A stretch of DNA of 64,000 nt. Origin: Paenibacillus albus (lineage in GTDB: Bacteria > Bacillota > Bacilli > Paenibacillales > Paenibacillaceae). Of the stretch, positions 16,456 through 26,400 are shown piece after piece; position 1 is the stretch's first letter, and each line of letters starts with the position of its first letter. Position numbers and translations under genes: made by a program. Where the stretch lies: positions 4,850,501-4,914,500 of the forward strand of contig NZ_CP034437.1 in assembly GCF_003952225.1 (NCBI RefSeq). Direction: 5' to 3'. Below the pieces are notes generated by a model, which was not told the DNA's origin, did no database searches, and saw nothing but the letters and a program-made list of their open reading frames with translations.

Positions 16456-18312
16456 TTAACCTATGACAATGCAGTTGCGGCCCTTCTTCTTCGCTTCGTA
16501 CAAGGCCATGTCGGCTTTGTTGAATAGGGATTCTACACTTATCTTCTCATCCTCGAACGTCCATTCTGACAAGCCGCATGACACCGTTACTACCGGAGTC
16601 GTATGAAGCTCGACCATACTGCGAATTCGTTCCGCGATCCGGTAAGCCTGTGCCGTACGTATCTTAGGCAAATATACGGCAAGCTCCTCGCCGCCCCATC
16701 TTGCTGCAATATCGCTATCGCGGATACAGGCTCTTATCACTTCGCTTACCGTCACCAGGATGCTGTCGCCGTGCAAATGTCCGTAAGTGTCATTCACTTT
16801 CTTGAAATGATCAATATCTACAAGGACGAGAGACCCGCACGGATCTTTACGCTGCTTACTTTGAATATTCTCGTTCAAATAATGACGCGCATACAAGCCC
16901 GTCAGATTATCCGTAATGACCATTCGTCGAACCTCTGCATGCAAGGACGCATTGGAGATTGCAAGCCCGATATGCGTTGACAGCACTTGCAGCAGCTTGT
17001 AGTTCTCATAGGAGAAATAATTCGCATTCTGATGTGAAACCATAATAACGCCAACGACATCTTGTCCAGCCATTAACGGTGCGGCGATTAGCGATCTGGA
17101 GCCGGTCGCGTCCATCAGCTTCGAGTCGACGATGCGCGTTGACCAATAGTCGGCAATAATGAGCGGTTCCTTCGTGCTGTATACCATTCCGCAAAATCCG
17201 TATCGAGTGGAGTACGATTCATTGGCCTCATGCGGCAAATTGCTCGCGACAACTTGAAACTTGTCATCGTTATTCAACTGCAAAATATTGCAATAATCTC
17301 CCTTGAATATAGACAGCAGCTCACTGACGGCAAACTCGAACACTTCGCTTAACCGCAGCGATTGGTTGAGCCGCTTCGTTAGTTCATTAATAAGCTGGAG
17401 CTCGCTTATGAGCAAATTAGACTGTTCGAACAGCTTCGCGTTCTCGAAGGCCGAGCCTGCCGTATCTGCAAGCATAATCAATTCGTCGAGCTCGGACTCG
17501 TCCCAGCGCTCACTCTGCATACCGATGCTGAGTACGCCGTACACCGCTTGTTTGCCGCACATCGGAACCGCGAGCTTGATCTTGCCCTGCTCGTCTTCCA
17601 TTTGATTCGGCTGACCGGTCAGGAATGCCTTCGCATTCATATCTTCCATCGCGTGCCGAAGAAGGAGCGGCTTCACCCTTGGATCCACATTTACATGGTC
17701 CTGGGAAAGATACAGTTGAAACTCTGCGTGCGGGTACAAATGCGCGAAGTCTTCCAGAAGCACCTGAAGGACGCTTGAGACGTCGTTCTGATCGTGGAGA
17801 CGCTTGGCAACGAGAAACAAAATGTCACGGTTGTTCTCGTCTCGCGTGCGCCTCTGGTGATGCATTAGCAGCTGCGCAACTTGGTCCATATCATACCGGT
17901 GGTAGAAAATTTGTTTGATATGCAGCGCGGCAGCGTGCAGGAGCGCGATTAATTCCTCGCTCGTATCCTGCTTATTCAATCGCAGAAGGCCAAGGAGCTG
18001 AGTATCGTCTGATCGGCTCGTAATCGGTATTTCAATAGCCGAATGTGTTTCCGCTGGGCTTACTTGCCCAGTTATTAGGAGCGGTTGTCCGTCAGCCCGG
18101 CACAGTTCCAAACTATAATGGAGGAGCGGCGAGTGTGCGTGCTGTGTTTCGTCCAGCCATTGCTGAAAACTTTCCTTCAACAATTCGTTAATCTCAGACT
18201 CGTCTTCCTCATGAATATCTCCATGAAAAAGCTGTCGATTTGGCTGCTGCAATTTGCTGTGTGTCACACTATTCGATCCATTCTTCCATTGTGAGTCACT
18301 TATTCTTGTCAT
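16456..18312 (-). CDS. GAF-GAF-GGDEF diguanylate cyclase
   Basis: 618 residues, cytosolic. The N-terminal 150 residues are unassigned; two GAF domains follow (about 155-295 and 305-450; the second has GFCGMVYSTKEPLIIADYW). The GGDEF domain begins at DNLTGLYARHYLNE and has VDIDHFKKVNDTYGH, active site GGEEL (GGDEF class, active) and, five residues before it, RDSD, the RxxD product-inhibition I-site. Expected reaction: two GTP to cyclic di-GMP, controlled by an unknown GAF ligand. Start at ATG 18312 after GAGGTGG. It is monocistronic; no EAL domain is fused. Confidence 0.9.
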   Translation of the reverse strand: MTRISDSQWKNGSNSVTHSKLQQPNRQLFHGDIHEEDESEINELLKESFQQWLDETQHAHSPLLHYSLELCRADGQPLLITGQVSPAETHSAIEIPITSRSDDTQLLGLLRLNKQDTSEELIALLHAAALHIKQIFYHRYDMDQVAQLLMHHQRRTRDENNRDILFLVAKRLHDQNDVSSVLQVLLEDFAHLYPHAEFQLYLSQDHVNVDPRVKPLLLRHAMEDMNAKAFLTGQPNQMEDEQGKIKLAVPMCGKQAVYGVLSIGMQSERWDESELDELIMLADTAGSAFENAKLFEQSNLLISELQLINELTKRLNQSLRLSEVFEFAVSELLSIFKGDYCNILQLNNDDKFQVVASNLPHEANESYSTRYGFCGMVYSTKEPLIIADYWSTRIVDSKLMDATGSRSLIAAPLMAGQDVVGVIMVSHQNANYFSYENYKLLQVLSTHIGLAISNASLHAEVRRMVITDNLTGLYARHYLNENIQSKQRKDPCGSLVLVDIDHFKKVNDTYGHLHGDSILVTVSEVIRACIRDSDIAARWGGEELAVYLPKIRTAQAYRIAERIRSMVELHTTPVVTVSCGLSEWTFEDEKISVESLFNKADMALYEAKKKGRNCIVIG

Positions 18313-18474
18313 CAGCAGCCACCTCATTGTTGTCAGTCATGACCATTCTATAACTATACCTGATTAATAGAGTAAATGCACTATTCGCAGCGTACGTTTA
18401 GTAGGCCTAACAACCCAATTACAACCCAAAGCGGAATGTTATAAATTGTCCACCACTTTAATCATGCAAACTGC

Positions 18475-18502
18475 TTGACTTTAACCACTGAATTTATATA
18501 AT
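18475..18502 (+). promoter_or_regulatory. Predicted strong sigma-A promoter of rpsD
   Basis: TTGACT (18475-18480), 16-base spacer, TATAAT (18497-18502). Confidence 0.7.
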
Positions 18503-18509
18503 ATTTATA

Positions 18510-18679
18510 GTTGAATACATGGGAACGGTTTTGTGTCACCCTCAAGAGACTGTCGCTAATATGCCTGCGGCTGAACATGCATATTAGGCTTTCATCGTGT
18601 GAAAACAATGGAGCGATCGACAGCACTCGGCGAAACACCCATTTCAAACATCCCATTTGAAGAAGGAGTTTTACGACAC
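18510..18679 (+). promoter_or_regulatory. rpsD 5' leader, likely S4 autoregulatory RNA
   Basis: About 170 transcribed bases between the promoter and the rpsD start. They contain complementary segments (CTAATATGC around 18555 and GCATATTAG around 18580 form a hairpin), then AAGGAG 11 bases before the ATG. In B. subtilis, S4 represses its own translation by binding such a leader; position and length fit, but I did not verify the consensus fold. Confidence 0.5.
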
Positions 18680-19279
18680 ATGTCAAGATATACAGGTCCT
18701 AAATTTAAACTTAGCCGTCGCCTCGGCATCTCCCTTAGCGGTACAGGTAAAGAATTGAAACGCGCTTTCCCTCCAGGTCAACACGGTCCTGGCCAACGTA
18801 AAAAAATGAGCGGCTACGGTATCCAATTGCAAGAGAAACAAAAGCTTCGTCACATGTACGGTATGAACGAGAAACAATTCCGTAACTTGTTCGATAAAGC
18901 TTCGAAATTGAAAGGTATTGCCGGTGAAAACTTCATGGCCCTTCTTGAGAGCCGTTTGGATAACCTGGTTTACCGTCTTGGTTTCGCAAACTCCCGTGCA
19001 GGTGCTCGTCAATTGGTATCCCACGGTCACGTTACAGTAAACGGCAAGAAAGTCGATATCGCTTCTTACACAGTAGCAATCGGCGATGTAATTGGTCTGC
19101 GTGAGCGCAGCCGTGCACAAAAATCCATCAAAGAAGCTTTGGCTGGCCGTAACTTCCTGCCAAACTACCTGGAGTTCAACGAAGCAGCAGTTGAAGGCAA
19201 GTTCCTTCGTCTTCCTGAGCGCGCTGAGCTTCCACAAGAGATCGACGAGAAACAAATCGTCGAGTTCTACAGCCGTTAA
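18680..19279 (+). CDS. rpsD: 30S ribosomal protein S4
   Basis: 199 residues beginning [20 protein letters not shown]; the S4 RNA-binding domain follows at about 90-155 ([20 protein letters not shown]). A primary 16S rRNA binder that nucleates 30S body assembly. Zn-ligand cysteines of the C+ form are absent, so this is the zinc-free C- form. The gene is monocistronic as in Bacillus, with its own promoter and leader and a strong terminator. The upstream frame extension to 18599 is not used: AAGGAG sits 11 bases before ATG 18680. Confidence 0.97.
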   Translation: MSRYTGPKFKLSRRLGISLSGTGKELKRAFPPGQHGPGQRKKMSGYGIQLQEKQKLRHMYGMNEKQFRNLFDKASKLKGIAGENFMALLESRLDNLVYRLGFANSRAGARQLVSHGHVTVNGKKVDIASYTVAIGDVIGLRERSRAQKSIKEALAGRNFLPNYLEFNEAAVEGKFLRLPERAELPQEIDEKQIVEFYSR

Positions 19280-19285
19280 TAAATC

Positions 19286-19323
19286 AAGCGATCCAGAGCA
19301 GCTGCTCTGGGTCGCTTTTTTTG
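19286..19323 (+). terminator. rpsD intrinsic terminator
   Basis: AAGCGATCCAGAGCAG and its near-exact inverse, then TTTTTTT. Confidence 0.88.
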
Positions 19324-19337
19324 TGCTTTGAAGCATA

Positions 19338-19379
19338 AAAGAAGCGATCCGAAGGTGCATACCACCTTCGGATCGCTTC
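19338..19379 (-). terminator. floT intrinsic terminator
   Basis: 17-bp perfect stem GAAGCGATCCGAAGGTG (19341-19357 / 19363-19379); minus strand continues CTTTTATGC. Its outer arm repeats the AAGCGATCC of the rpsD terminator. Confidence 0.75.
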
Positions 19380-19418
19380 CAGACCAGCCTAATAAATTGT
19401 ACCTGGTTCACCACTTAC

Positions 19419-20957
19419 TTAATCGGGTTTAATGACACTCGGTGCTGCCGTCACAGGTGCCGAGGGCACGCTGTCAGGCAGCAATGCCGACGCCGCTGCG
19501 CCAGCAGCAGTCTTCGAAGTCAGCCCTCTCACGAAAGCGTTCAAATCAATGCCTGACACGCTCTTCAGCATCTCTGGAGCTGTCGCCATAAGCGATGTCA
19601 CATAGTTGCTTATGCGAGCAGCACCTTCGCCGTGTCCGGTATCCACTACGGTCAGCTTATCAATCGCACTGATCGGCTCTGCTACTTTACCTGCAAGCTC
19701 AGGCAGCATCTTCACGATGATGTCGAGCACAGCCGCTTCGCCGAACAATTCGAACGCTCTCGCAAGCTTCTCCTTGGCTTCCGCCTCAGCAAGACCGCGC
19801 AGCCGAATGACATCGGCCTCAGCTGTACCTTTTGCCCGCTCCGCGTCTGCAATAGCAAGACCTTCGAGCCGCTTCTGCTCGGCATTCGCCTTCGCTTCCG
19901 CCTCGATCTTGTACTGCGCCGCATCCGCCTCGCGCATCCGCTTCGACTTATCGGCTTCCGCCGCCTGCTCTACCGCATAGCGGTCTGCATCTGCCTTCTT
20001 CTTCACTTCCGCATCATACTGCTTCTCGCGGCGTAGAATTTCCTTACCTTCAAGGTCGATCTCACGCTCTTTACGGACGAGTTCAACCTGCATCTGCTCC
20101 TCAACGACCTGCTGCTTCGCACGAGCTTCTTGGATCGCATACGCTTGGTCCGCTTCCGCCTTCGCCGAATCCTGATCTTTCTTGAAGGACGCGACCTTCA
20201 GCTCCTTCTCCTTGGACGCTTCCGCGATATTCGTGTCACGCAGCAGCTCAGCCTTCAGTCCTTCTTCCTCTGCCCTTGCCTTCTGGATCCGCGAATCCCG
20301 AACTGCTTCAGCCTCAGCGATATCAGCGTCCCTTTTAACGGCTGCAATTCGCGGCTTACCAAGCGCATCGAGATAGCCATGCTTATCGCGCAAATCCTTG
20401 ATCGTGAACGAGACGATCTGCAGCCCCATCTTCTTGAGGTCACGCGCGGCAACGCCTTGCACCTCTTGAGCGAACTTATCGCGGTTGCGATATACTTCCT
20501 CAACAGTCATAGAACCGAGAATCGCCCGCAGATGTCCTTCCAGCACTTCCTGCGCTTCGCCTTTAAGAGCTTCCGTCGGCTTACCCAGGAATTGCTCTGC
20601 TGCAGTTGCAACATCTTCGACAGCGCCGCCGATCTTGATGATCGCTACGCCGTCACAGATGACAGGAACACCTTGCTCCGTGTACACTTCAGGTGTCGTG
20701 ACATCAAGCTTATGCGACAGCAAGGATAGGAAGTCAGATTTCTGGAACACGGGGAGGATGAAAGCGCCGCCGCCCCTTACGATCTTTATTTTTCGTCCTG
20801 TCTCATCGACAGTCGCGTTCTTACTGCCAAGGAAAGAGCCTGTAACGATCATTGCTTTGTCTGGTCCAACTGTACGGTATCTCGCCCAGAAGGCAAGACC
20901 AAGCACAATGAGAACGCCAACCACAATGGCTGGAATAACGTAGTAATCTGGAATCAA
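19419..20957 (-). CDS. floT: Flotillin FloT (YuaG)
   Basis: 512 residues: an N-terminal membrane segment (PAIVVGVLIVLGLAFWARY), the SPFH/PHB domain to about 200, then a long Ala/Glu/Lys-rich coiled coil (about 215-400, with repeated EAEA-type flotillin motifs), and a C-terminal oligomerisation region. Flotillins scaffold functional membrane microdomains and affect sporulation, secretion and signalling. TTG 20957 is the start, with AGAGGGGA seven bases upstream. It is downstream of an NfeD/YuaF protein, the standard yuaF-floT partnership, with a 27-base gap. Confidence 0.92.
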   Translation of the reverse strand: MIPDYYVIPAIVVGVLIVLGLAFWARYRTVGPDKAMIVTGSFLGSKNATVDETGRKIKIVRGGGAFILPVFQKSDFLSLLSHKLDVTTPEVYTEQGVPVICDGVAIIKIGGAVEDVATAAEQFLGKPTEALKGEAQEVLEGHLRAILGSMTVEEVYRNRDKFAQEVQGVAARDLKKMGLQIVSFTIKDLRDKHGYLDALGKPRIAAVKRDADIAEAEAVRDSRIQKARAEEEGLKAELLRDTNIAEASKEKELKVASFKKDQDSAKAEADQAYAIQEARAKQQVVEEQMQVELVRKEREIDLEGKEILRREKQYDAEVKKKADADRYAVEQAAEADKSKRMREADAAQYKIEAEAKANAEQKRLEGLAIADAERAKGTAEADVIRLRGLAEAEAKEKLARAFELFGEAAVLDIIVKMLPELAGKVAEPISAIDKLTVVDTGHGEGAARISNYVTSLMATAPEMLKSVSGIDLNAFVRGLTSKTAAGAAASALLPDSVPSAPVTAAPSVIKPD

Positions 20958-20983
20958 GTAAAAATCCCCTCTCTTGTCAGTAG

Positions 20984-21535
20984 TTAAAGCTCTAGCTTGG
21001 AAACTTGAAGCGTGTGCCCATCAGCGCCCACACCAACGACGACGACCCGTTCGCCATTCGGAATCTGATCGCCATCTACGCTTGAGGCAATGTGATTCGT
21101 CAGCCCTGCGCCAACTTTAATAAGCACTTCGCCAAAACCCTTCCCCGGAATGGTCACGCTGACTTCGCCGATCTTGCCAGTCAATTCTCTAATCGAATAA
21201 CTGGTCGAATTCTCGCTGCGAGCCATCGGACGAACATAGCAGAAGAACATGACGACAGCTCCGGCAGCTCCGATGAGGATCGCAGTGAGAATCACAAGAG
21301 CAGCAGGTAATGAAGTGTGATGCTCAAGCAGCAGTCCTGCACCGCCGAAGACGGTAATGCCGCTAATAATAGTTGTCGGCTGCACGACGGGGTAACCATC
21401 GAGCGATAAGAAATCGAGCATCCCATCAAGTGAAGCGCTCAGCCAGTCGCCAAGAACAACGCTCACGATGGCGAACAAGATGCCTAGAGTCAAACATCCT
21501 ATAAATAATCCTTCCAGCGTCCTCCCTCCCTTCAA
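20984..21535 (-). CDS. yuaF: NfeD/YuaF membrane protein
   Basis: Up to 183 residues with three hydrophobic segments (about 8-30, 55-70, 75-100) and a C-terminal OB-fold domain (about 115-183: LTGKIGEVSVTIPGKGFGE, GERVVVVGVGADGHTLQVS), the NfeD layout. NfeD proteins pair with SPFH proteins, here FloT immediately downstream. The start is uncertain: the TTG at 21535 lies within the purine-rich site AAGGGAGGGAGG, so translation may begin at CTG 21517 or a later TTG; there is no suitable ATG. Confidence 0.82.
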   Translation of the reverse strand: MKGGRTLEGLFIGCLTLGILFAIVSVVLGDWLSASLDGMLDFLSLDGYPVVQPTTIISGITVFGGAGLLLEHHTSLPAALVILTAILIGAAGAVVMFFCYVRPMARSENSTSYSIRELTGKIGEVSVTIPGKGFGEVLIKVGAGLTNHIASSVDGDQIPNGERVVVVGVGADGHTLQVSKLEL

Positions 21536-21631
21536 TTATCACAAAACCCAAAAATTAGAAGAATCCTTCATGTTATGTATTACGCTACATATGCCGAGAA
21601 GTTTCGTTTCCTTAGTTTCCACCATCCAGCG

Positions 21632-21674
21632 CAAAAAAAGCTTACTGCCGCAGAAACTCTGCACAGTAAGCTTT
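21632..21674 (-). terminator. tyrS intrinsic terminator
   Basis: AAAGCTTACTG / CAGTAAGCTTT enclosing GCAGA-TCTGC; minus strand ends TTTTTTTGC. Confidence 0.82.
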
Positions 21675-21683
21675 CTCTCCCTG

Positions 21684-22940
21684 CTATTGAAGCACTAATT
21701 TAGCAAATTTACGTTTGCCGACTTGAATGATATCGCCGTCGGCCGGAGTAACGGCAGCCGCCGGATCTTCAATCTTCTCTTCGTTAATTCGTACGGCGCC
21801 TTGCTGAACGCTCCTTCTCGCCTCACTGACGGATGCTTGCATGCCAAGCGTCGTCAGAAGCTTCGTGATCAAGATCGTGCCGTTATCCAGATCCGCTGCA
21901 GACAGCACCGCATCTTGAATATCATCCGGAAGCGCGCGCTTCTGGAACACCGTGATGAAATGCTGCTCCGCCGCCTCTGCTGCTTCTTCACCATGGTACA
22001 TCCGTACGAACGTGCGAGCCAGCGCCATTTTTGCATCGCGCGGATGCTTTGTGCCGTCTGCAAGGCCAGAACGCAACGCAGCAAGCTCTTCATTGCTCAT
22101 ATCAGTCGCAAGCTCGTAGTATTTGATCATCAGCTCATCCGGAATCGACATCGACTTGCCGTAGATTTGATTCGGCTCTTCATCGATACCGATGTAGTTG
22201 CCGAGGCTCTTACTCATCTTGTTGACGCCGTCCAAGCCTTCGATCAGCGGAGTCATAATCGCCGCTTGCGTCGACTTGCCATATTCCTTCTGCAGCGTAC
22301 GACCCATGAGGAGATTGAACTTCTGGTCTGTACCGCCAAGCTCAACATCGCTCTCTAGCGCTACGGAGTCATAGCCTTGCATCAGCGGGTAGAAGAACTC
22401 GTGGATGCTGATCGGTTGGCCTGTTGTGTAACGCTTCGTGAAATCATCGCGCTCCAGCATACGTGCAACGGTTACTTTAGCCGAGAGTGTAACGACCTCA
22501 GCGAAATTCATCGGCCCCAGCCATTCGGAATTGTAGTAAACTGTCGTTTTCTCCGGATCAAGCAGCTTGTAAATTTGCTTCTTGTACGTCTCCGCGTTGC
22601 GCTTCACATCTTCCTCAGTCAGCTGCTTACGCGTCTCCGATTTGCCTGTCGGGTCACCGATCCGTCCAGTGAAGTCACCGATAATCAGCTGAACCGAGTG
22701 TCCAAGCAATTGGAACTGTCTCAGCTTATGCAGAACGACTGTATGACCGATGTGAATGTCTGGCGCAGAAGGATCAAGACCAAGCTTTACTTTAAGCGGC
22801 TTGCCTGTTGCAACTGCATTCGCTACCTTAGCTTTCAGTTCTTCCTCCGGTACGATTTCTACAACGCCGCGGCGGATCACTTCCATCTGGCGCTCAACTT
22901 CCTGCTGCTGCGCCGCTGTTAGCTCTTCCCATTTAACCAT
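21684..22940 (-). CDS. tyrS: Tyrosyl-tRNA synthetase
   Basis: 418 residues, class I: HIGH at 63-66 within DPSAPDIHIGHTVVLHKLRQ, tyrosine-site ELGGTDQKFNLLMGR, KMSKS motif near 240, and a C-terminal S4-like RNA-binding domain (SEARRSVQQGAVRINEEKI). The DIHIGHT form resembles the TyrZ branch. ATG 22940 has GAGAGGA eight bases upstream. Expression is controlled by the T-box directly upstream, which senses uncharged tRNA(Tyr). Confidence 0.95.
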   Translation of the reverse strand: MVKWEELTAAQQQEVERQMEVIRRGVVEIVPEEELKAKVANAVATGKPLKVKLGLDPSAPDIHIGHTVVLHKLRQFQLLGHSVQLIIGDFTGRIGDPTGKSETRKQLTEEDVKRNAETYKKQIYKLLDPEKTTVYYNSEWLGPMNFAEVVTLSAKVTVARMLERDDFTKRYTTGQPISIHEFFYPLMQGYDSVALESDVELGGTDQKFNLLMGRTLQKEYGKSTQAAIMTPLIEGLDGVNKMSKSLGNYIGIDEEPNQIYGKSMSIPDELMIKYYELATDMSNEELAALRSGLADGTKHPRDAKMALARTFVRMYHGEEAAEAAEQHFITVFQKRALPDDIQDAVLSAADLDNGTILITKLLTTLGMQASVSEARRSVQQGAVRINEEKIEDPAAAVTPADGDIIQVGKRKFAKLVLQ

Positions 22941-22971
22941 TTCGACTGTCCTCTCTATATTCGGAAAATAC

Positions 22972-23290
22972 AAAAAATCCTTCTGTCCTCAAGGGACGAG
23001 AAGGATTTGCTCGCGGTACCACCCTCGTTAGAGTCGCCGGCAATCGCACCTTAACTAGGTACGCGCCATCACGAATAAGCGGCTCTCACTTCATTTCATA
23101 ACGGATTCTATCCGGAAACAGACTACTGGCAGGTCACAAGTCTCCTTGCGACTTCGTTCGTCTGATCAGCTCGAGGCGGTAATTCAAGTTGCAGCACGTA
23201 CCGGTTTGCACCAACCACCGGCTCTCTGAAACGTTCCATCTGCAACTCTACTGAAGCCTGTCAACACGTTGGAATATGAACTTTTTTAAC
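22972..23290 (-). promoter_or_regulatory. T-box riboswitch upstream of tyrS
   Basis: Minus strand carries the T-box AGGGTGGTACCGCGAGC (about 23007-23023) followed by a terminator hairpin AAATCCTTCT...AGAAGGATTTTTT (22972-23008); the alternative antiterminator uses the T-box bulge. Stem I is formed by GTTGCAG / CTGCAAC (around 23183-23240) with the loop-E bases AGTA and GAA, and a UAC triplet at 23179-23181 is a plausible Tyr specifier. Uncharged tRNA(Tyr) should promote read-through. Confidence 0.9.
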
Positions 23291-23297
23291 TGATCTT

Positions 23298-23327
23298 CTT
23301 ATACCATATGCCGCTCACATAAGTCAA
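23298..23327 (-). promoter_or_regulatory. Predicted promoter of the tyrS T-box transcript
   Basis: Minus strand TTGACT (23322-23327), 18-base spacer, TATAAG (23298-23303). Confidence 0.6.
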
Positions 23328-23419
23328 TGGAATCCCATTTCAAGCGTCCATTCCATTGCCAAATTAGTGAATTCTTAGACAAATACGTCTTCCGAAGCTG
23401 CAACCCAGCTGGCGATTTA

Positions 23420-23428
23420 TGCTATAAT
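23420..23428 (+). promoter_or_regulatory. Extended -10 promoter for the PBP gene
   Basis: TGCTATAAT: extended TG motif before TATAAT (23423-23428), 33 bases before the ATG; no clear -35. Confidence 0.5.
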
Positions 23429-23460
23429 AGCTCTGTTAATCAGAGGAGGCTTATCATTAT

Positions 23461-26400
23461 ATGGAACAAGAACGTGAGCAGAAGACAAAAGGATACAGCA
23501 AATGGCGGACTTTTGGGATCGTGACGCTCATCACCTTGAAATGGTTATTCATCTTCGGTTTATTAATCGGGTTGTTTGCCGGAGCAACCGTTGCTGGTTA
23601 TGTCGCTTCCTTTGTTAAGGACGAGCCTGTACGTCCACGCACTGATATCGAGAATAAAATAGATGAGAACGCCATCACGGGATTCGTTTATTTCAATGAT
23701 GGACAGACGCCTGTCGGCCAGCTGCGAACGCAGGAGGATCGGCGACTCATCAAGCGGAGCGATATTCCGCCGCAAGTCATCAATGCGGTGCTTGCAACAG
23801 AAGACAACAACTTCTATAAACATATCGGCGTCGATTTCAACGGACTTGCTCGCGCAGTCAAGCAAAAAGTGTTCAATGAAGACACACAGACCGGCGGCAG
23901 TACACTGACTCAACAACTGGCGCGGCAAGTGTTCCTTACGCTCGACAAAACCGACAGCCGTAAGGTTAAAGAGATCTTCCTCTCGCTCCGCCTTGAGCGG
24001 TTTATGACCAAGGACGAGATTTTAACCGCATATTTGAACAAAGTTCAGTTCGGTACTGGTAACAGCGGATACAATCTGTATGGGATTAAAGCCGCTGCAA
24101 AAGGGATCTTTAATATCACCGACCTGACCCAGCTGAATATTGCGCAATCCGCTTATCTAGCAGGTCTGCCGCAGCGCCCTTCCGCTTATACCGCATTTAC
24201 GAGCAAAGGGAAGTTCAACGAATCCGGCTTTAAGCTGGCATTGGATCGTCAGCATATCGTGCTGAAGCGGATGCTCGAGACGGGCCGCATCAGCAATGAA
24301 CAGTATAATGAAGCGCTCACCTTCGATATTCGCGCATCACTGGCCAAGCCTACGGAGAAAGCTTACTCGACATTCCCGTATCTCATGCTGGAATCCGAGC
24401 GTCAAGCAGCCGAAATTCTGCTCATGCAGAAAGATCCGAATTTAACCATTAGCGATGTACGCAAAAAAGAGAACGCACCGCTGATCGAGGAAGCCCGCGA
24501 GCAGCTGCTCCGCGGCGGCTATCATATCTATACGACGATCGACAAGCGGATTTATAATTCGATGCATAAAGTCGGTTCCGATGCGTCCAACTTTGATCCG
24601 GACAGCAAGACGAAAGGGATGGAGCAAACGGCTGCCATTATGCTCGATCACAAGTCAGGCGCGATTCTCGGCATGCTCGAGGGACGCGACTTCTACACCG
24701 AGCAGATGAACCATGCGACTCAGATGACGCGCCAGCCGGGTTCTACGATGAAGCCGATTGCTGCTTACTTGCCTGCTATTGAGTCTGGCCTTATCCAGCC
24801 GGCGAGCATCGTAGATGATACACCGATGGTGCTTAAAGATGGACAGAAGGGTTATCACATTCCGATGAACTTTAATAAGAAGTTCTACGGACTTGTCACT
24901 GCCCGCGAAGCGCTGAACCGCTCATTGAACTTACCTGCGCTTAAGATTTTCAACCAGAAAGTGACGATTCCGGAAGCTTGGAAATTCGCGAAGAAGCTCG
25001 GCATCACGACGTTGAAGCCTGAAGATGACTACGCGCAGACAGGTGTAATCGGAGGTCTTAGCATCGGGGTGTCGGTCGAAGAGCTGACCAACGCTTACGG
25101 CGCAATCGCAGATAACGGCGTTTTCAATGATGCCTATATGATCAGCAAGATCACCGATGCGAACGGCAATGTCGTTTATGCCCATGAGAAGAAACCGCTT
25201 CGGGTCTTCTCCGAACAGACGGCATTCTTAATGACCGATATGCTAAAAACGGTTATTTCGGATCCGAACGGTTCCGGTCATATGATTACGACGCTATTCA
25301 ACAAATACGGCAAAATCCCGGTAGTCGGCAAGACCGGTTCCACCCAAAGCTATGGGGACGTTTGGTTCATGGGCTTTACTCCCGATATCACTCTCGGCGT
25401 ATGGGTCGGTTATGAGAAGCAGATTTACACATTGTCCAAAGACGGACGTAATCACGCGAAACAAATTTGGTCCAAAATTATGAACGAAGTAACGGCGGAA
25501 CGACCGGAGCTATTCCCAACGAAGCAATTTACAATGCCTTCTGGCATCGTGAAGTCGACCGTATCCAGCGTAAGCGGCAAGCTGCCGACTGAGCTGACTA
25601 GAGCGAGCGGCAAGCTCGTGACGGACTGGTTCAACAGCAAGTTCCTGCCGAAGGAATCCGATGACGCGCTCGTGAAGCTCGCAATCATTTCCTACAATGG
25701 TGTCAACTATATTCCGCAGCCTTCGACTCCAGCTGACATGATCAAAGAGAAGACGCTCGTGAAACGCGAGAAGCCGCTCGATGTGCTCATGCAAGAAATC
25801 GAAGCTGCACAGGCGAAGCTGCCTGCAGACAGCCGCAGGCCAATGTCGGTATACTTGCCGCCGGATGCTGCGCAAGATGCCCCTTCTATCGTTGACCCTC
25901 GTGTAGACGATGGAGCGGTCCCTTCACCGCCATCAAGCGTTCGCCTTGTACCTGTCGAAGGTTCAAGCGCATACCGGATTACATTCACAGCGTCCCCTCA
26001 GAAGGATGTTGTCGGCTATCGTTTGTACCGCAAGGCTAACGATGCACCATTCGTCAATACGGATAAACCTGTTCTTACAGGCGAAGAAACTAGATTCGTT
26101 AACTATGTTGGCGCTGGCACATACAGCTACTACGTAACAGCGGTTGACGTTGCAGGTAAGGAATCCGCACCTAGCTTGGTTGTATCTAACGGCGCCGGCA
26201 CACCGCCGCCCGTTCAGACCGATCCTAATGGCGGTACAGGTTCACAGTCAGGCGCTCAGAGTACTGGCGATGACACAGGCATCATCTTGCCTGGTGATAA
26301 CGGTGGTTCAAACAGCAACTCGAGCGGAAATCAAGGTCAGTCCAACGGGCAAACAATCGGGCTCACGCCGCCTGCTGCGCCAATGAATGTCCAGATCGAA

